Shown here: positions 46,205 through 55,359 of the stretch, piece after piece
How the letters are laid out: every line of letters starts with the position of its first letter
How positions within the stretch are numbered: the stretch's first letter is position 1
Source of the DNA: Clostridioides sp. ES-S-0010-02
GTDB taxonomy: Bacteria; Bacillota; Clostridia; Peptostreptococcales; Peptostreptococcaceae
Length of the DNA stretch: 64,000 nt
Direction: 5' to 3'
Assembly (NCBI GenBank): GCA_020641055.1
Contig: CP067345.1
Coordinates: 3,651,317-3,715,316 of the forward strand
Position numbers and translations under genes: made by a program
The notes under the pieces: generated by a model
What the model was told of the DNA's origin: nothing
The model's database searches: none
Seen by the model: only the letters and a program-made list of their open reading frames with translations

Positions 46205-46290
46205 ACTTACCTGCGACTTTACCTGAAACTTCTCTATCCATTTCATCAAGAATATAAGAATATATATCTTTTATTGTTATGTTAACAATT
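46205..46290 (-). pseudogene. C-terminal remnant of a tyrosine recombinase
   Basis: The leftward translation TIKDIYSYILDEMDREVSGK, ending VAGKLY and a stop, matches the end of phage-type integrases, where the sequence around DxYSHVLDEM holds the catalytic Tyr. No start or upstream domain adjoins it; those lie 6.7 kb to the right at 52996-53390 in the same orientation. Confidence 0.6.
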
Positions 46291-46300
46291 CAAACACTAT

Positions 46301-46355
46301 ATTTCAATCGGAAATATTGCATTTCAAATTGAAATATTATATTTCTATTTGAAAT
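46301..46355. promoter_or_regulatory. Three phased activator-binding dyads (UAS)
   Basis: ATTTC-N5-GAAAT occurs at 46301-46315, 46321-46335 and 46341-46355, each start exactly 20 bp from the next, 140-195 bp upstream of a -24/-12 promoter. Two helical turns between copies places them on one DNA face. Confidence 0.75.
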
Positions 46356-46494
46356 ATAATATAAAGAAATATAATGTTATTTTATCAAACTAGAAAAAAA
46401 TATTTTAATAAAATTGTATCAAAGTAATTTGATTAACAGTTAAATTACAATAAATCACATAAAAAAACAAATAAAATATTATTAATCTAAAAAG

Positions 46495-46511
46495 TTGGCA
46501 TATTTCGTGCT
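46495..46511 (+). promoter_or_regulatory. Sigma-54 (-24/-12) promoter
   Basis: TTGGCATATTTCGTGCT keeps GG and GC with exactly 10 bases between, as sigma-54 requires. It lies 44 bp before the transporter start. Confidence 0.8.
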
Positions 46512-46554
46512 TTTATAATTTAGTATAAATCTAAAATTAAATAAGGAGAAGAAA

Positions 46555-47967
46555 ATGAATAAAAAACAGTTGATGAAATTCTTACTTGTTGCAGCTATAC
46601 CAATAATTATATGGAATTTACCTGCACCACAAGGATTAAAAAAAGAAACTTGGGATATTGTTGCTTTATATCTAGGTTTACTAGCAGGTCTTATTATTAA
46701 ACCATTTAAAGAACCAATCATTACTTTAATCATTGTAGGTGTAGCACTTATGTTTATGGATGAGTCAATACTACTTCATGGATATTCAGATAAGATGACT
46801 TGGTTTTTAGTTGTTGTAACTATTGTCTGTACAGCTTTTGTAAAGACAGGATTAGGAAAACGTATGGCATACAACCTTTTGCTAAGAGCAGGAGATTCTA
46901 CCTTAGGACTTGGATACCTAATGATGATAAGTGATTTAATACTTAGCCCTGCTACAGGTTCAAATTCATCTAGAACAACTATTATCTACCCTATATTTAG
47001 AAATATAGCAGAAGGTGCAGGTTCTAAACCTGATGATGAACCTAAAAAATTAGGTGCATATTTAACAGTATTAACATATGTAGTATCTCAAGGAACAGCA
47101 GCATTATTTTTGACAGGTATGGCAACCAATGCGATAACAGTTTCTTTGGCAGCAAGTATGTTAGGTGTTAACTTAACTTGGGGAACTTGGTTTATGGCAT
47201 CAATCGTACCAGCAGGTTTATTCTTACTAGTAGCACCACTTATAGTATATAAGATATACAAACCAGGTTTAACTCATTTAACAGATATTAAACCACAGAT
47301 AAGAAAAGATTTGGAATCATTAGGTGCTATTACAAAACATGAAAAGGTACTAGTTGTATTCTTTATTCTTGCAATTCTTGGATGGATGTTTGGTGAAAAA
47401 ATACCTTTTGTAAACTTAAATATGCAAGTAGTAGGATTTGTATTCTTAGCATTAGTTCTTATAGCAGGCATTTTAGATTGGGATGATGTTATTGGTGCTA
47501 AAGGAGCATGGAATATATTTATATGGTATGGTGCATTTTATGGTATTGCTGGCTCATTAGCTGATGCAGGTTTTTACACTTGGTTAGCTGATAAATTAGG
47601 TACAGTATTAAATCTATCAGATGTAAATGGATTATTAGTTACAATAGTACTATTGTTAGTGAGTTTGGCAGTTAGATACTTCTTTGTATCAAACAGTGCA
47701 TTTGTAGCATCTTTTTATCCTGTACTATTTGCAATAGTTTTATCTACTAAGGCAAATCCGATGGTAGTTACATTATTACTAGCATTCTTTGCAAGTTATG
47801 GAGCTTTATTGACTCATTATGGAAATGGAGCTGGTCTTATAGCCTTTGCATCAGGATATGTATCTCAAAAAGATTTCTGGAAAGTAGGCACTATCATGGT
47901 AATGGTTGCATTAGCAATATTCTTAGTAATAGGCTTACCTTACTGGAAAATAATTGGATTATGGTAA
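46555..47967 (+). CDS. DASS/SLC13-family anion:sodium symporter
   Basis: 470 residues, about eleven to twelve spans. The two signature hairpins are recognisable: SPATGSNSSRTTIIYPIFRN and FFVSNSAFVASFYPVLFAI, the Ser-Asn motifs that bind sodium and carboxylate in CitT, SodiT1 and VcINDY. So it imports or exchanges a di- or tricarboxylate. First gene of a four-gene operon under the -24/-12 promoter; the next gene starts 36 bp on. Confidence 0.88.
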   Translation: MNKKQLMKFLLVAAIPIIIWNLPAPQGLKKETWDIVALYLGLLAGLIIKPFKEPIITLIIVGVALMFMDESILLHGYSDKMTWFLVVVTIVCTAFVKTGLGKRMAYNLLLRAGDSTLGLGYLMMISDLILSPATGSNSSRTTIIYPIFRNIAEGAGSKPDDEPKKLGAYLTVLTYVVSQGTAALFLTGMATNAITVSLAASMLGVNLTWGTWFMASIVPAGLFLLVAPLIVYKIYKPGLTHLTDIKPQIRKDLESLGAITKHEKVLVVFFILAILGWMFGEKIPFVNLNMQVVGFVFLALVLIAGILDWDDVIGAKGAWNIFIWYGAFYGIAGSLADAGFYTWLADKLGTVLNLSDVNGLLVTIVLLLVSLAVRYFFVSNSAFVASFYPVLFAIVLSTKANPMVVTLLLAFFASYGALLTHYGNGAGLIAFASGYVSQKDFWKVGTIMVMVALAIFLVIGLPYWKIIGLW

Positions 47968-48003
47968 GTACACATTAAATTTATATATTGGAGATGAATA
48001 ATT

Positions 48004-49143
48004 ATGCTAGATTTACTTATTGTAAATGGACACGTAATAGACCCTAAAAATAATGTAAATGGCAATAAAACAATTGCTATATACAATGGAAAAGTAACTG
48101 AATATAAACATGGTGATAAGGCAAAACACACAATAGATGCAAGAGGTAAATTTGTTTTTCCAGGGCTGATTGATGCACATGCTCATATGTTTGCAGATGG
48201 AACTGAAATTGGTATATATCCAGATAGCACATATCTTCCAACAGGCGTTACTAGTGCAATTGATTGTTCAGCAGGAGTAGCAAACTACCAACTCTTTAAA
48301 TCTTCAATTGTGGCTAGAAGTAAAGTAAATATAAAAAGTTTCTTACAAGTTTGTTCAGCGGGATTAGTAACTACTAGCTATCATGAATGTATTGACCCAA
48401 AGTATTTCAATCATGAAAAAATAGAACGAATATACAATGAAAATAAAGATAATATATTAGGTCTAAAAATAAGATTAAGTGAAAATTTAGTAGAAGGTCT
48501 AGGAATAGAGCCATTAAAGGAGACTATTAAAATAGCTGAAAAAATAGGATGCCCTGTTGAGGTGCATTGTACAAATTTACCAGTTCCTACAGAGGATGTG
48601 TTAAATATCTTAAGACCAGGAGATATATTTGAACATGTATATCAAGGTGTTCAAAACACTATCCTCGACTCAAATGGCAATTTATACGAATGTGTAAAGA
48701 AAGCAAGAGAAAGAGGAATCATATTTGATACAGGAGAAGGTAGAAAACATGGTGATTTTGAAGTCATGCAAAAAGCAAAAGAACAAGGATTTATAGCTGA
48801 TATTTGTAGTACAGATTTGGTATTGGAAAGCATGTTTAGAAGACCTATATTCTCTCTACCAAATCTTATGTCTAGATACATATGTATGGGAATAAGTCTA
48901 TATGATGTTGTAAAAATGACAACACAAAATCCAGCTAAACTTATGAAAATGGAAAATCAGATAGGATGTCTATCAGAAGGTGCAAATGCAGATGTAGCAA
49001 TATTTGACATTATGGATGTTAAACAAACTTATACAGATTGGAAAGGTAGTAAATTCGAGGCAGATAAATTATTAAAAACAGAAATGACAATTAAAAATGG
49101 ATTTATAGTATATTGTGCCCCAGATTACATATATGAAAATTAA
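48004..49143 (+). CDS. Amidohydrolase-superfamily enzyme, EF_0837/dihydroorotase-like
   Basis: 379 residues of the metal-dependent amidohydrolase barrel: PGLIDAHAHMFAD (HxH), a candidate bridging Lys in ILGLKIRLSE, VEVHCTNLP and IFEHVYQG (His ligands) and CSTDL (catalytic Asp). Closest in my memory to the EF_0837 deacetylase group and dihydroorotases. It would cut an amide or cyclic amide of the imported acid. GGAGATG site; no membrane segment. Confidence 0.82.
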   Translation: MLDLLIVNGHVIDPKNNVNGNKTIAIYNGKVTEYKHGDKAKHTIDARGKFVFPGLIDAHAHMFADGTEIGIYPDSTYLPTGVTSAIDCSAGVANYQLFKSSIVARSKVNIKSFLQVCSAGLVTTSYHECIDPKYFNHEKIERIYNENKDNILGLKIRLSENLVEGLGIEPLKETIKIAEKIGCPVEVHCTNLPVPTEDVLNILRPGDIFEHVYQGVQNTILDSNGNLYECVKKARERGIIFDTGEGRKHGDFEVMQKAKEQGFIADICSTDLVLESMFRRPIFSLPNLMSRYICMGISLYDVVKMTTQNPAKLMKMENQIGCLSEGANADVAIFDIMDVKQTYTDWKGSKFEADKLLKTEMTIKNGFIVYCAPDYIYEN

Positions 49144-49157
49144 TTAGGAGGAAAAAA

Positions 49158-50141
49158 ATGGGTTGGAAAATATTATTACCACAAGAAATAATGCAAGAGG
49201 GAAGAGATTACTTAGAAAGTAGAGGACATGAACTGATAACTGGTTCAGGCATGGAGACTAAAGATATAATAAATGATATAAAAGGTATTGATGCAATTAT
49301 AGTTAGGTTATCTAAAATAACAAGAGAGGTATTTGAAGCTGCTGATAACTTAAAAGTAATAGTACGTCATGGAGCAGGATTTGATACTGTAGATTTAGAT
49401 GCAGCAAAAGAATTTGGTGTTCAAGTATTGTATTGTCCAGTAGCAAATAGTACTTCTGTTGCAGAAGTAACACTAATGTATATGTTATACTGCTCTAGAA
49501 ATTATACAAAAGTAAGAAAAAGTTTTATAGATGACTATTATAAAGCTAAGCTGAGAACTCCTAAATGTGAGCTTGATGGAAAAACTGTAGGAATTATTGG
49601 ATGTGGAAACATAGGTTCAAGAGTTGCTAAGATGTGTATGGATGGATTCAATATGAAAGTGGTTGCATATGACCCATATAAACCATCTAAAGACTTCCCA
49701 CAAGGTGTAGAAGTAACTAGAGATATAAGCAAAATATATAAAGAAAGTGATTTTGTTTCTGTTCACTGTCCAACAACTTCTGTCACTAAACATTTTATAG
49801 GAAAAGAACAGTTTAGTATGATGAAAGAAACAGCATTTTTTATAAATGCAGCAAGAGGAAGTGTTGTAGATGAACAAGCTTTATATGAAGCATGTAGAGA
49901 TAATATTATAGCAGGTGCTGGCTTAGATGTATTACAACAAGAGCCAGTAGATTCTAAAAACCCTATATTGTATTTAGATAATGTTGTGGTATCTCCTCAT
50001 ATAGGAGCAGCAACTAAAGAAGCTACTAATAGAGCCTCTTTACACTCTGCAATTGGAGTTAATGAGGTATTTGAAGGTAAAAACCCTACTTGGCCAGTAA
50101 AATCAATAGATTGGGACAATGCAACGATATACAATGATTAG
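49158..50141 (+). CDS. D-isomer-specific 2-hydroxyacid dehydrogenase
   Basis: 327 residues. NAD site GKTVGIIGCGNIGSRVAKM (about 140-160), catalytic Arg in INAARGSVVDEQAL, Glu in LQQEPV and His in VVSPHIGAAT. This is the 3-phosphoglycerate dehydrogenase/ glyoxylate reductase group without an ACT domain. In this operon it likely oxidises a hydroxyacid to the oxoacid used by the aldolase. 14 bp after the amidohydrolase with an AGGAGG site. Confidence 0.9.
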   Translation: MGWKILLPQEIMQEGRDYLESRGHELITGSGMETKDIINDIKGIDAIIVRLSKITREVFEAADNLKVIVRHGAGFDTVDLDAAKEFGVQVLYCPVANSTSVAEVTLMYMLYCSRNYTKVRKSFIDDYYKAKLRTPKCELDGKTVGIIGCGNIGSRVAKMCMDGFNMKVVAYDPYKPSKDFPQGVEVTRDISKIYKESDFVSVHCPTTSVTKHFIGKEQFSMMKETAFFINAARGSVVDEQALYEACRDNIIAGAGLDVLQQEPVDSKNPILYLDNVVVSPHIGAATKEATNRASLHSAIGVNEVFEGKNPTWPVKSIDWDNATIYND

Positions 50142-50174
50142 TAAACAATAAACACTTATTAGGAGGAACTTAAA

Positions 50175-50873
50175 ATGACAATAGGAAATAGAGTATATTT
50201 AAAAAGAGATTTACCAGATAAAGAACTTGTAAAAAGATTTAGTGTATTACCAGCAGCTAATGTAGGAGATTGTATGTATAGGTCAAGTGCATTAAGTTCA
50301 GAAATAAAGTTAATGTCTTCACCAAAAAACAAAATGTGTGGAGTTGCGTTAACAGTAAAATCAAGACCAGGAGATAATTTAATGCTTCATCAAGCTCTTA
50401 ATATAGCTCAAGAAGGCGATGTAATAATACTATCTAATAATGGAGATAGAACACAAGCCATCATGGGAGAAATCATGTACAAATATCTTGCAGATTTCAA
50501 AAAAGTATCAGGAATTGTAATAGATGGTCCAATAAGAGATATTGATGTTATATCAAAGTCTAGTTGTCCAATATATGCTACAGGAACTACTCCAGGTGGC
50601 CCATATAAAGAAGGTCCTGGTGAAGTGAATGTACCTATATCTATAGGAGGAATTGCTGTTAATCCAGGAGATATAATATTAGGAGACAAAGATGGTGTAA
50701 TCGTAATCCCTAAAAATGATGCAGTAGACCTTATTGATAAAGCAGAAGCAAATGCTAAACAAGACCATGATAAAGTGGTAAAGGCTTCTGAAGGAACTGC
50801 AAATAGAGAATGGGTAAATGAAACATTAGAAAAAAAAGGTGTACAAATTATAGATGATGTTTACAGAGTTTAG
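50175..50873 (+). CDS. RraA-like aldolase/decarboxylase
   Basis: 232 residues of the RraA/HMG aldolase fold: LPAANVGDCMYRSSAL, SRPGDNLMLHQALNIAQEGD, GIVIDGPIRDIDVI and GIAVNPGDIILGDKDGVIVI. In class II pyruvate aldolases of this fold the Arg-Asp of GPIRD binds metal and pyruvate; they cleave 4-hydroxy-4-methyl-2-oxoglutarate or release CO2 from oxaloacetate. Last gene of the operon, ending 64 bp before a strong terminator. Confidence 0.87.
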   Translation: MTIGNRVYLKRDLPDKELVKRFSVLPAANVGDCMYRSSALSSEIKLMSSPKNKMCGVALTVKSRPGDNLMLHQALNIAQEGDVIILSNNGDRTQAIMGEIMYKYLADFKKVSGIVIDGPIRDIDVISKSSCPIYATGTTPGGPYKEGPGEVNVPISIGGIAVNPGDIILGDKDGVIVIPKNDAVDLIDKAEANAKQDHDKVVKASEGTANREWVNETLEKKGVQIIDDVYRV

Positions 50874-50937
50874 TAATAAATGACTTCTACTCTATGTATA
50901 TAAAATATTTATATATAAAAATTTTAAAATAACAGGT

Positions 50938-50974
50938 GCTGTTACATAACGATTCTAAATTGTTATGTAACAGC
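50938..50974. terminator. Bidirectional terminator in the sigma-54 island
   Basis: Perfect 13-bp stem GCTGTTACATAAC / GTTATGTAACAGC between the convergent aldolase and activator genes, with T-rich flanks. Confidence 0.85.
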
Positions 50975-50999
50975 CTCTTTTATTTTATTCAATAAATAT

Positions 51000-52889
51000 T
51001 TAATCTGAAAGTTGATACTTTTTAAGTTTACGCCAAAGAGTAGTAGTACTGATACCCAACTGACTTGCAGTAACAGATTTTACTCCATTATTTTTCTCTA
51101 ACGTCTCAAGAATTAATTTTTTTTCATAATCTACGATTTTATTCTCTTCCAAAATAGGAGAATAATCTATTGTAGTAGTTAAACTTATATCCTTTCGAAA
51201 ATGTGGCTCAGAAGTTAAAATTTCAGAAACTAAGTACTCATCTATAAAATTATCATCACACATAACTACTAGTCTTTCTACTATATTTTTTAATTGTCTT
51301 ATATTACCAGGAAAGTCATATCTACTTAAAATTTTAAGTGCAGAATCAGATATTGACACTGGTTTGTTATAATGAGATATAATAGCATATGTAAGTTGTT
51401 CGATATCTTCTTTTCGCTCTCTAAGAGGAGGTAAATCTAACTTCAACACACAAAGTCTGTAAAATAAATCTTCTCTAAAATTATTATTATCAATCTGCTC
51501 CACTAAATCTTTATTAGTAGCTGTTATAACTCTTACATTAATAGGTACAACTTTAGTATCCCCTATTCTAGTTACTTCCCTCTCCTGTAATACTCTAAGT
51601 AGTTTGACTTGAACATCTTTAGAAATTTCTCCAATTTCATCTAAAAATATAGTCCCATTATGTGCCAATTCAAAGACACCTGCTTTCCCTTCATTTCTAG
51701 CACCTGTAAAAGCTCCCTTTACATATCCGAATAATTCACTTTCAAGTATATTTTCAGGTATAGCTGCACAGTTTATAGCCACAAAAGGTCCATTAAATCT
51801 ATTGCTATAGTTATGAATACTTTGAGCAAATATTTCTTTTCCAGTACCAGATTCACCAGTAATTATGATTGTAGAATTAGATTTAGCAAATTTCTTAGCC
51901 ATGTTTACCGAGTGCATTAATGCATCACTTGAACCCAATATATCGTTAAAATTGTTCTTTGCACAATGAGATTTTGAAATTAAACTCTCTCTTATTTCTT
52001 TTTCTGTTGATTGAATATTTTCGATATCTTGTATGGTTGCAACACATCCAAAATGCAAACTATCAATTATAATCGGGAAACAATCAAATGTAAGGGAAGA
52101 ACCTTTAAAATTAATTATATTGTTACATAGAGAGTGCCCATTTTTTAGTGAATCTGAAATATCACCAGAAGTTAAATAATCTTTTATAAATTTATCAACT
52201 TGGTTAAATAGTAACCTTTTTGCTTGATTATTTATAAAAAGTGGTGAGTGATTTTTATCAATGGCAATTATACCACTATGTGTACATTCTAGAATTTCTT
52301 CTGTAATAGAGTTATTTATTCTCTTTTCAATTCCTATGTTATATAGATGAATTGCTTCATTGATAGACGCATGAATAGAAGACTTTTCAACTTCAGTCTC
52401 TATACAGAGTTTATTGTATTTAGAGGTGATTTCTTTTGTTGTTTTACCACCTATGAAAATCTCAGTGCCATTATCAATTAATTCTTTTATTGTATCTTCA
52501 AATTCAGAAAGAGAATTTAACTTAGGTATTTCTAAATCAAAATTGGAGATTTCTTTAAATCGTTTAGCAGTTTTATATGATGATTCTAAACCTATAAATC
52601 CTATTTTTGAAGAATACTTAAGTGCTTTTTTATATGAATAAAATATGTCTTCGTATTTGTATCCAACATCCACTATAGGAATTGAGACATGTTTACGCAA
52701 TAAATCAACATTTTGTCCACGAGTAATTATTACTTTAGTGCCTAAGTTAATTATGTTATCTGCTAGTTCTATAGTTTCTTTACCTGTAGCAATGTATGAT
52801 GGAATTTTTATATGTAATTCTTCAAGTACTTCATATACAGTATCTGAAAATAACTTAGAGGGAGCAATGACTACTATCTCATTTTTCAT
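51000..52889 (-). CDS. Sigma-54-dependent transcriptional activator, PrpR_N type
   Basis: 629 residues: PrpR_N sensory domain (1-180), a PAS domain (~195-300), AAA+ domain with Walker A GESGTGKE (345-352), the sigma-54 contact GAFTGA (392-397) and GTIFLDEIGEI, and a Fis-type helix-turn-helix at the C-terminus (SVTASQLGISTTTLWRKL). PrpR_N domains sense small carboxylic acids such as 2-methylcitrate, which suits the carboxylate operon opposite. It should bind the three dyads at 46301-46355. Confidence 0.93.
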   Translation of the reverse strand: MKNEIVVIAPSKLFSDTVYEVLEELHIKIPSYIATGKETIELADNIINLGTKVIITRGQNVDLLRKHVSIPIVDVGYKYEDIFYSYKKALKYSSKIGFIGLESSYKTAKRFKEISNFDLEIPKLNSLSEFEDTIKELIDNGTEIFIGGKTTKEITSKYNKLCIETEVEKSSIHASINEAIHLYNIGIEKRINNSITEEILECTHSGIIAIDKNHSPLFINNQAKRLLFNQVDKFIKDYLTSGDISDSLKNGHSLCNNIINFKGSSLTFDCFPIIIDSLHFGCVATIQDIENIQSTEKEIRESLISKSHCAKNNFNDILGSSDALMHSVNMAKKFAKSNSTIIITGESGTGKEIFAQSIHNYSNRFNGPFVAINCAAIPENILESELFGYVKGAFTGARNEGKAGVFELAHNGTIFLDEIGEISKDVQVKLLRVLQEREVTRIGDTKVVPINVRVITATNKDLVEQIDNNNFREDLFYRLCVLKLDLPPLRERKEDIEQLTYAIISHYNKPVSISDSALKILSRYDFPGNIRQLKNIVERLVVMCDDNFIDEYLVSEILTSEPHFRKDISLTTTIDYSPILEENKIVDYEKKLILETLEKNNGVKSVTASQLGISTTTLWRKLKKYQLSD

Positions 52890-52995
52890 ATCATAAAACC
52901 TCCTTTTGTTAGTCTATTTTTTATATTATTTTTTCACACAAAATAATGTCTTCAGAGTGACACTCAATTTTCTACTCACAGGATTTTAAAAATAT

Positions 52996-53390
52996 TCACC
53001 TCAGAATTACTTTACTATTTACTTTTGCAGTAATTTTCTCAATTGAAATTGTTTTTCTTTCAAAATCTACATTCTCCCATGACGGACGTAATATTTTGGA
53101 TGTTCTCATACCCAGACTAATATTTAAGTTTATGTGAAGTTCTAATTCAGTATCTTTGCATACTTCTAATAGTTTTATTATTTACTCTTCATCATAATTT
53201 TTATTTTAAATTTGTTTTGATTTAACTAAATCTACTCCTTTAGTTGAATTCTTATCATTTTTAAATCAAAAGCACTTTTAAATACAAGTTTCATTATATG
53301 GATGTAAATTTTTAATGACTTGGAACTTAGTATATCTGATAAATTATTCACATAACGATATATATGTATTGTATCAATATCTTATACTCT
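52996..53390 (-). pseudogene. Decayed N-terminal and central part of a tyrosine recombinase
   Basis: Leftward translation, with stops and one frameshift, gives YRYVNNLSDILSSKSLKIYI, KLVFKSAFDLKMIR, NSTKGVDLVKSK, then YDEE-stop-IIKLLEVCKDTELELH, NISLGMRTSKILRPSWENVD and FERKTISIEKITAKVNSKVI before a stop at 52996. This is the core-binding domain and the start of the catalytic domain of a phage-type integrase. The rest of the catalytic domain is missing here; its end appears at 46205-46290. Confidence 0.8.
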
Positions 53391-53405
53391 CATTTTACCA
53401 TGATA

Positions 53406-53450
53406 AAAGGTGATGTCTCAAAATAAAAATTTGAATCTTCTTCTTTTTTT
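53406..53450 (+). repeat. Decayed terminator repeat, copy 2
   Basis: AAAGGTGATGTCTCAAAAT and following bases match the terminator at 45909-45950 in the same orientation at about four positions in five, but the outer stem is partly lost. Confidence 0.7.
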
Positions 53451-53702
53451 ATATAAAAACAGAAAAGGAGTTCCTAAGAACCCCTAATCTATATGATAAT
53501 TGCTCTGTTAAAAAACAAAACTCACATTATAATTATATCGACTATGAATATTATAATTAATCGACAGTACCATTAGACATTGAAACAATTCTCCTCTAAG
53601 ATGATTCAATAAGATTACTTAGCCTAATTATATATATCCATAAATATAAAATACTATTAGTCACAAACAATAACATACAAACAATAAGTAAAAATAAATA
53701 TA

Positions 53703-54617
53703 TTATATATACATATTATAAACCTCAAAAAATTCTTCAGTCGTAACTGTATCTAACCATTTTTTAGAAGGATATAAAAACTTATACTGATTATCTTTAA
53801 TAAGACTATCATCTATAGTATCATAGATGCAAGATAGTAATGATGCAGACTTCACAAAAGAATTACAAAACTCCTTAGATACAAGAGATTTTAATACCTC
53901 TAACATAGTCTTTTCGTCTAATGATTTACTTGCAGTAATATAAGATGGCAATGCTATAGCCCCATCATCAGGATATGACATAAATAAATCTTCATTATTA
54001 GCACGCTTTGCATATATACTAGGAGTTATAGCTAATCTATCCGAACCATTTTTTACATCATTAAATGATTGTATTGGCATATCTAGTATAGTTGAATTGG
54101 ACAAAAATCTCTCTACATACTCTTTTCCATACCTACTCCAAATGGCTTTAACAACAGATTTCGCACCAGAGTTATTTATACCACCAATGACAGTTTTTGT
54201 ATCAGTGTCAATTACGTTTTTTATAGAATCTATCAAACCCTTGTAATTCTGGTTATAAGAAAATACTAATGGTATAACTAAAAATGGAAGTAATCTTTCA
54301 TCAAAATATATAGATGATGATTTAATCTCACTCTTAATATTGAAATAATTCGATAATGGATATAAGTTACTTGAAAACTTTGAATAGATATTCTTGTCTT
54401 CATACACTTCTAAATCTGTAGAAACTATAATATCTGGAATTAAAGCGTCTGTTTTTTTTAAATATTCATTAAGTTTGTAAGGATAACCTATACCAAAATA
54501 AGTTACCTCTAAATTAATATCCTTCTCTTTTAAAGACATAATTAAATTATCTAAATAGTTTTTCTCATATTTATGAAGTATACAAATATTGCTCCAATAC
54601 AACCTAACATTTTTCAT
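53703..54617 (-). CDS. Substrate-binding-protein-like, no signal peptide
   Basis: 304 residues beginning MKNVRLYWSNICILHKYEKN with no signal sequence or lipobox. The order of segments (PDIIVSTDLEVYEDKNIYSK, LLPFLVIPLVFSYNQN, VIGGINNSGAKSVVKAIWSR, DGAIALPSYITASKSLDEKT) looks like a type 2 periplasmic binding fold as in ABC solute receptors. Cytoplasmic location is therefore expected, which is odd for this fold. It overlaps the ATPase gene by 14 bp, so the two are translationally coupled. Ligand unknown. Confidence 0.65.
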   Translation of the reverse strand: MKNVRLYWSNICILHKYEKNYLDNLIMSLKEKDINLEVTYFGIGYPYKLNEYLKKTDALIPDIIVSTDLEVYEDKNIYSKFSSNLYPLSNYFNIKSEIKSSSIYFDERLLPFLVIPLVFSYNQNYKGLIDSIKNVIDTDTKTVIGGINNSGAKSVVKAIWSRYGKEYVERFLSNSTILDMPIQSFNDVKNGSDRLAITPSIYAKRANNEDLFMSYPDDGAIALPSYITASKSLDEKTMLEVLKSLVSKEFCNSFVKSASLLSCIYDTIDDSLIKDNQYKFLYPSKKWLDTVTTEEFFEVYNMYI

Positions 54618-55359
54618 GAAGAGTCTCTCCTTTTCTTAATTTATATTGACATTCTAGTTGAAATTCATATATATCTTTAAGTTTGCCTAAGATTTCTTTT
54701 TCTTCGTTAGTCTTATTGATTACTTTGAAGATTGAACCATTTTTCATTATTATACGCTTCTCTGCTATAAGTGCTGTATGAGGGTCATGAGTAACTATAA
54801 AAATCAGTTTATCACTTTTCAATAAGATATCTAAAGCAACATTTTTATTTATTCCAGCATTCTCTATTTCATCTATCAAAACAATAGGATTATTTGAAAT
54901 GAAAGCAACATCTGCAATCATTAAGGCACGTGTCTGTCCCCCACTCAATGATGTAAGGTCTTGAGATAGGGAAATAGGTTCTGCTGTTATGGAATTTGCT
55001 ACATCTAATACTTCTTTTATTGAGACAGAAGTATTGTTTTTACATTCTTTATGTATAACTAAAAATTCCTCGACTGTAGAATCAAGAACAAACCTCATAT
55101 TTTGGCTAAGATGAGAAATGAGATTTGTAGAAAATTTATTTCTTTCCTCAATAGCAACTTCCATATTATCAATGACTACTTTTCGATTAGTCAAAGAATC
55201 TTTATTGACAAACTGCTCTATATCTTTGATTAACCTGCTTTTACCAGAACCAGTATTACCTACAATGGAATAAATATGACCTCTATAAAAAGTTAGAGAT
55301 TCAAAGTTCTCTGTATTACCAAGTTTGTTTTTTCCAGGATATATGGTTATACTTTTCAT
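54604..55359 (-). CDS. ABC-type ATPase without a permease partner
   Basis: 251 residues: Walker A VGNTGSGKSRLI (near 35), signature SLSGGQTRALMIAD, Walker B IVLIDEIENAG and switch VTHDPHT. The Walker B reads DEIEN rather than DEPT-G, closer to soluble ABC proteins than to importers. Its start shares one base with the stop of the GTPase gene and its end overlaps the next gene. With no membrane protein in the operon, it may work on a soluble target or supply a distant permease. Confidence 0.8.
   Translation of the reverse strand: MKSITIYPGKNKLGNTENFESLTFYRGHIYSIVGNTGSGKSRLIKDIEQFVNKDSLTNRKVVIDNMEVAIEERNKFSTNLISHLSQNMRFVLDSTVEEFLVIHKECKNNTSVSIKEVLDVANSITAEPISLSQDLTSLSGGQTRALMIADVAFISNNPIVLIDEIENAGINKNVALDILLKSDKLIFIVTHDPHTALIAEKRIIMKNGSIFKVINKTNEEKEILGKLKDIYEFQLECQYKLRKGETLHEKC

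Larger units (their letters stand above)
45951..46494. other. Upstream region of the sigma-54 island
   Basis: Holds a recombinase C-terminal remnant (46205-46290) and three activator dyads (46301-46355). The stretch 45960-46200 is AT-rich with nothing recognised. Confidence 0.6.
52890..53702. other. Stretch with recombinase remnant and repeat copy
   Basis: Apart from the pseudogene and the repeat at 53406-53450, the part 53450-53700 has only short dyads (GGAGTTC / GAACCCC at 53469-53486) and no gene. Confidence 0.6.
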
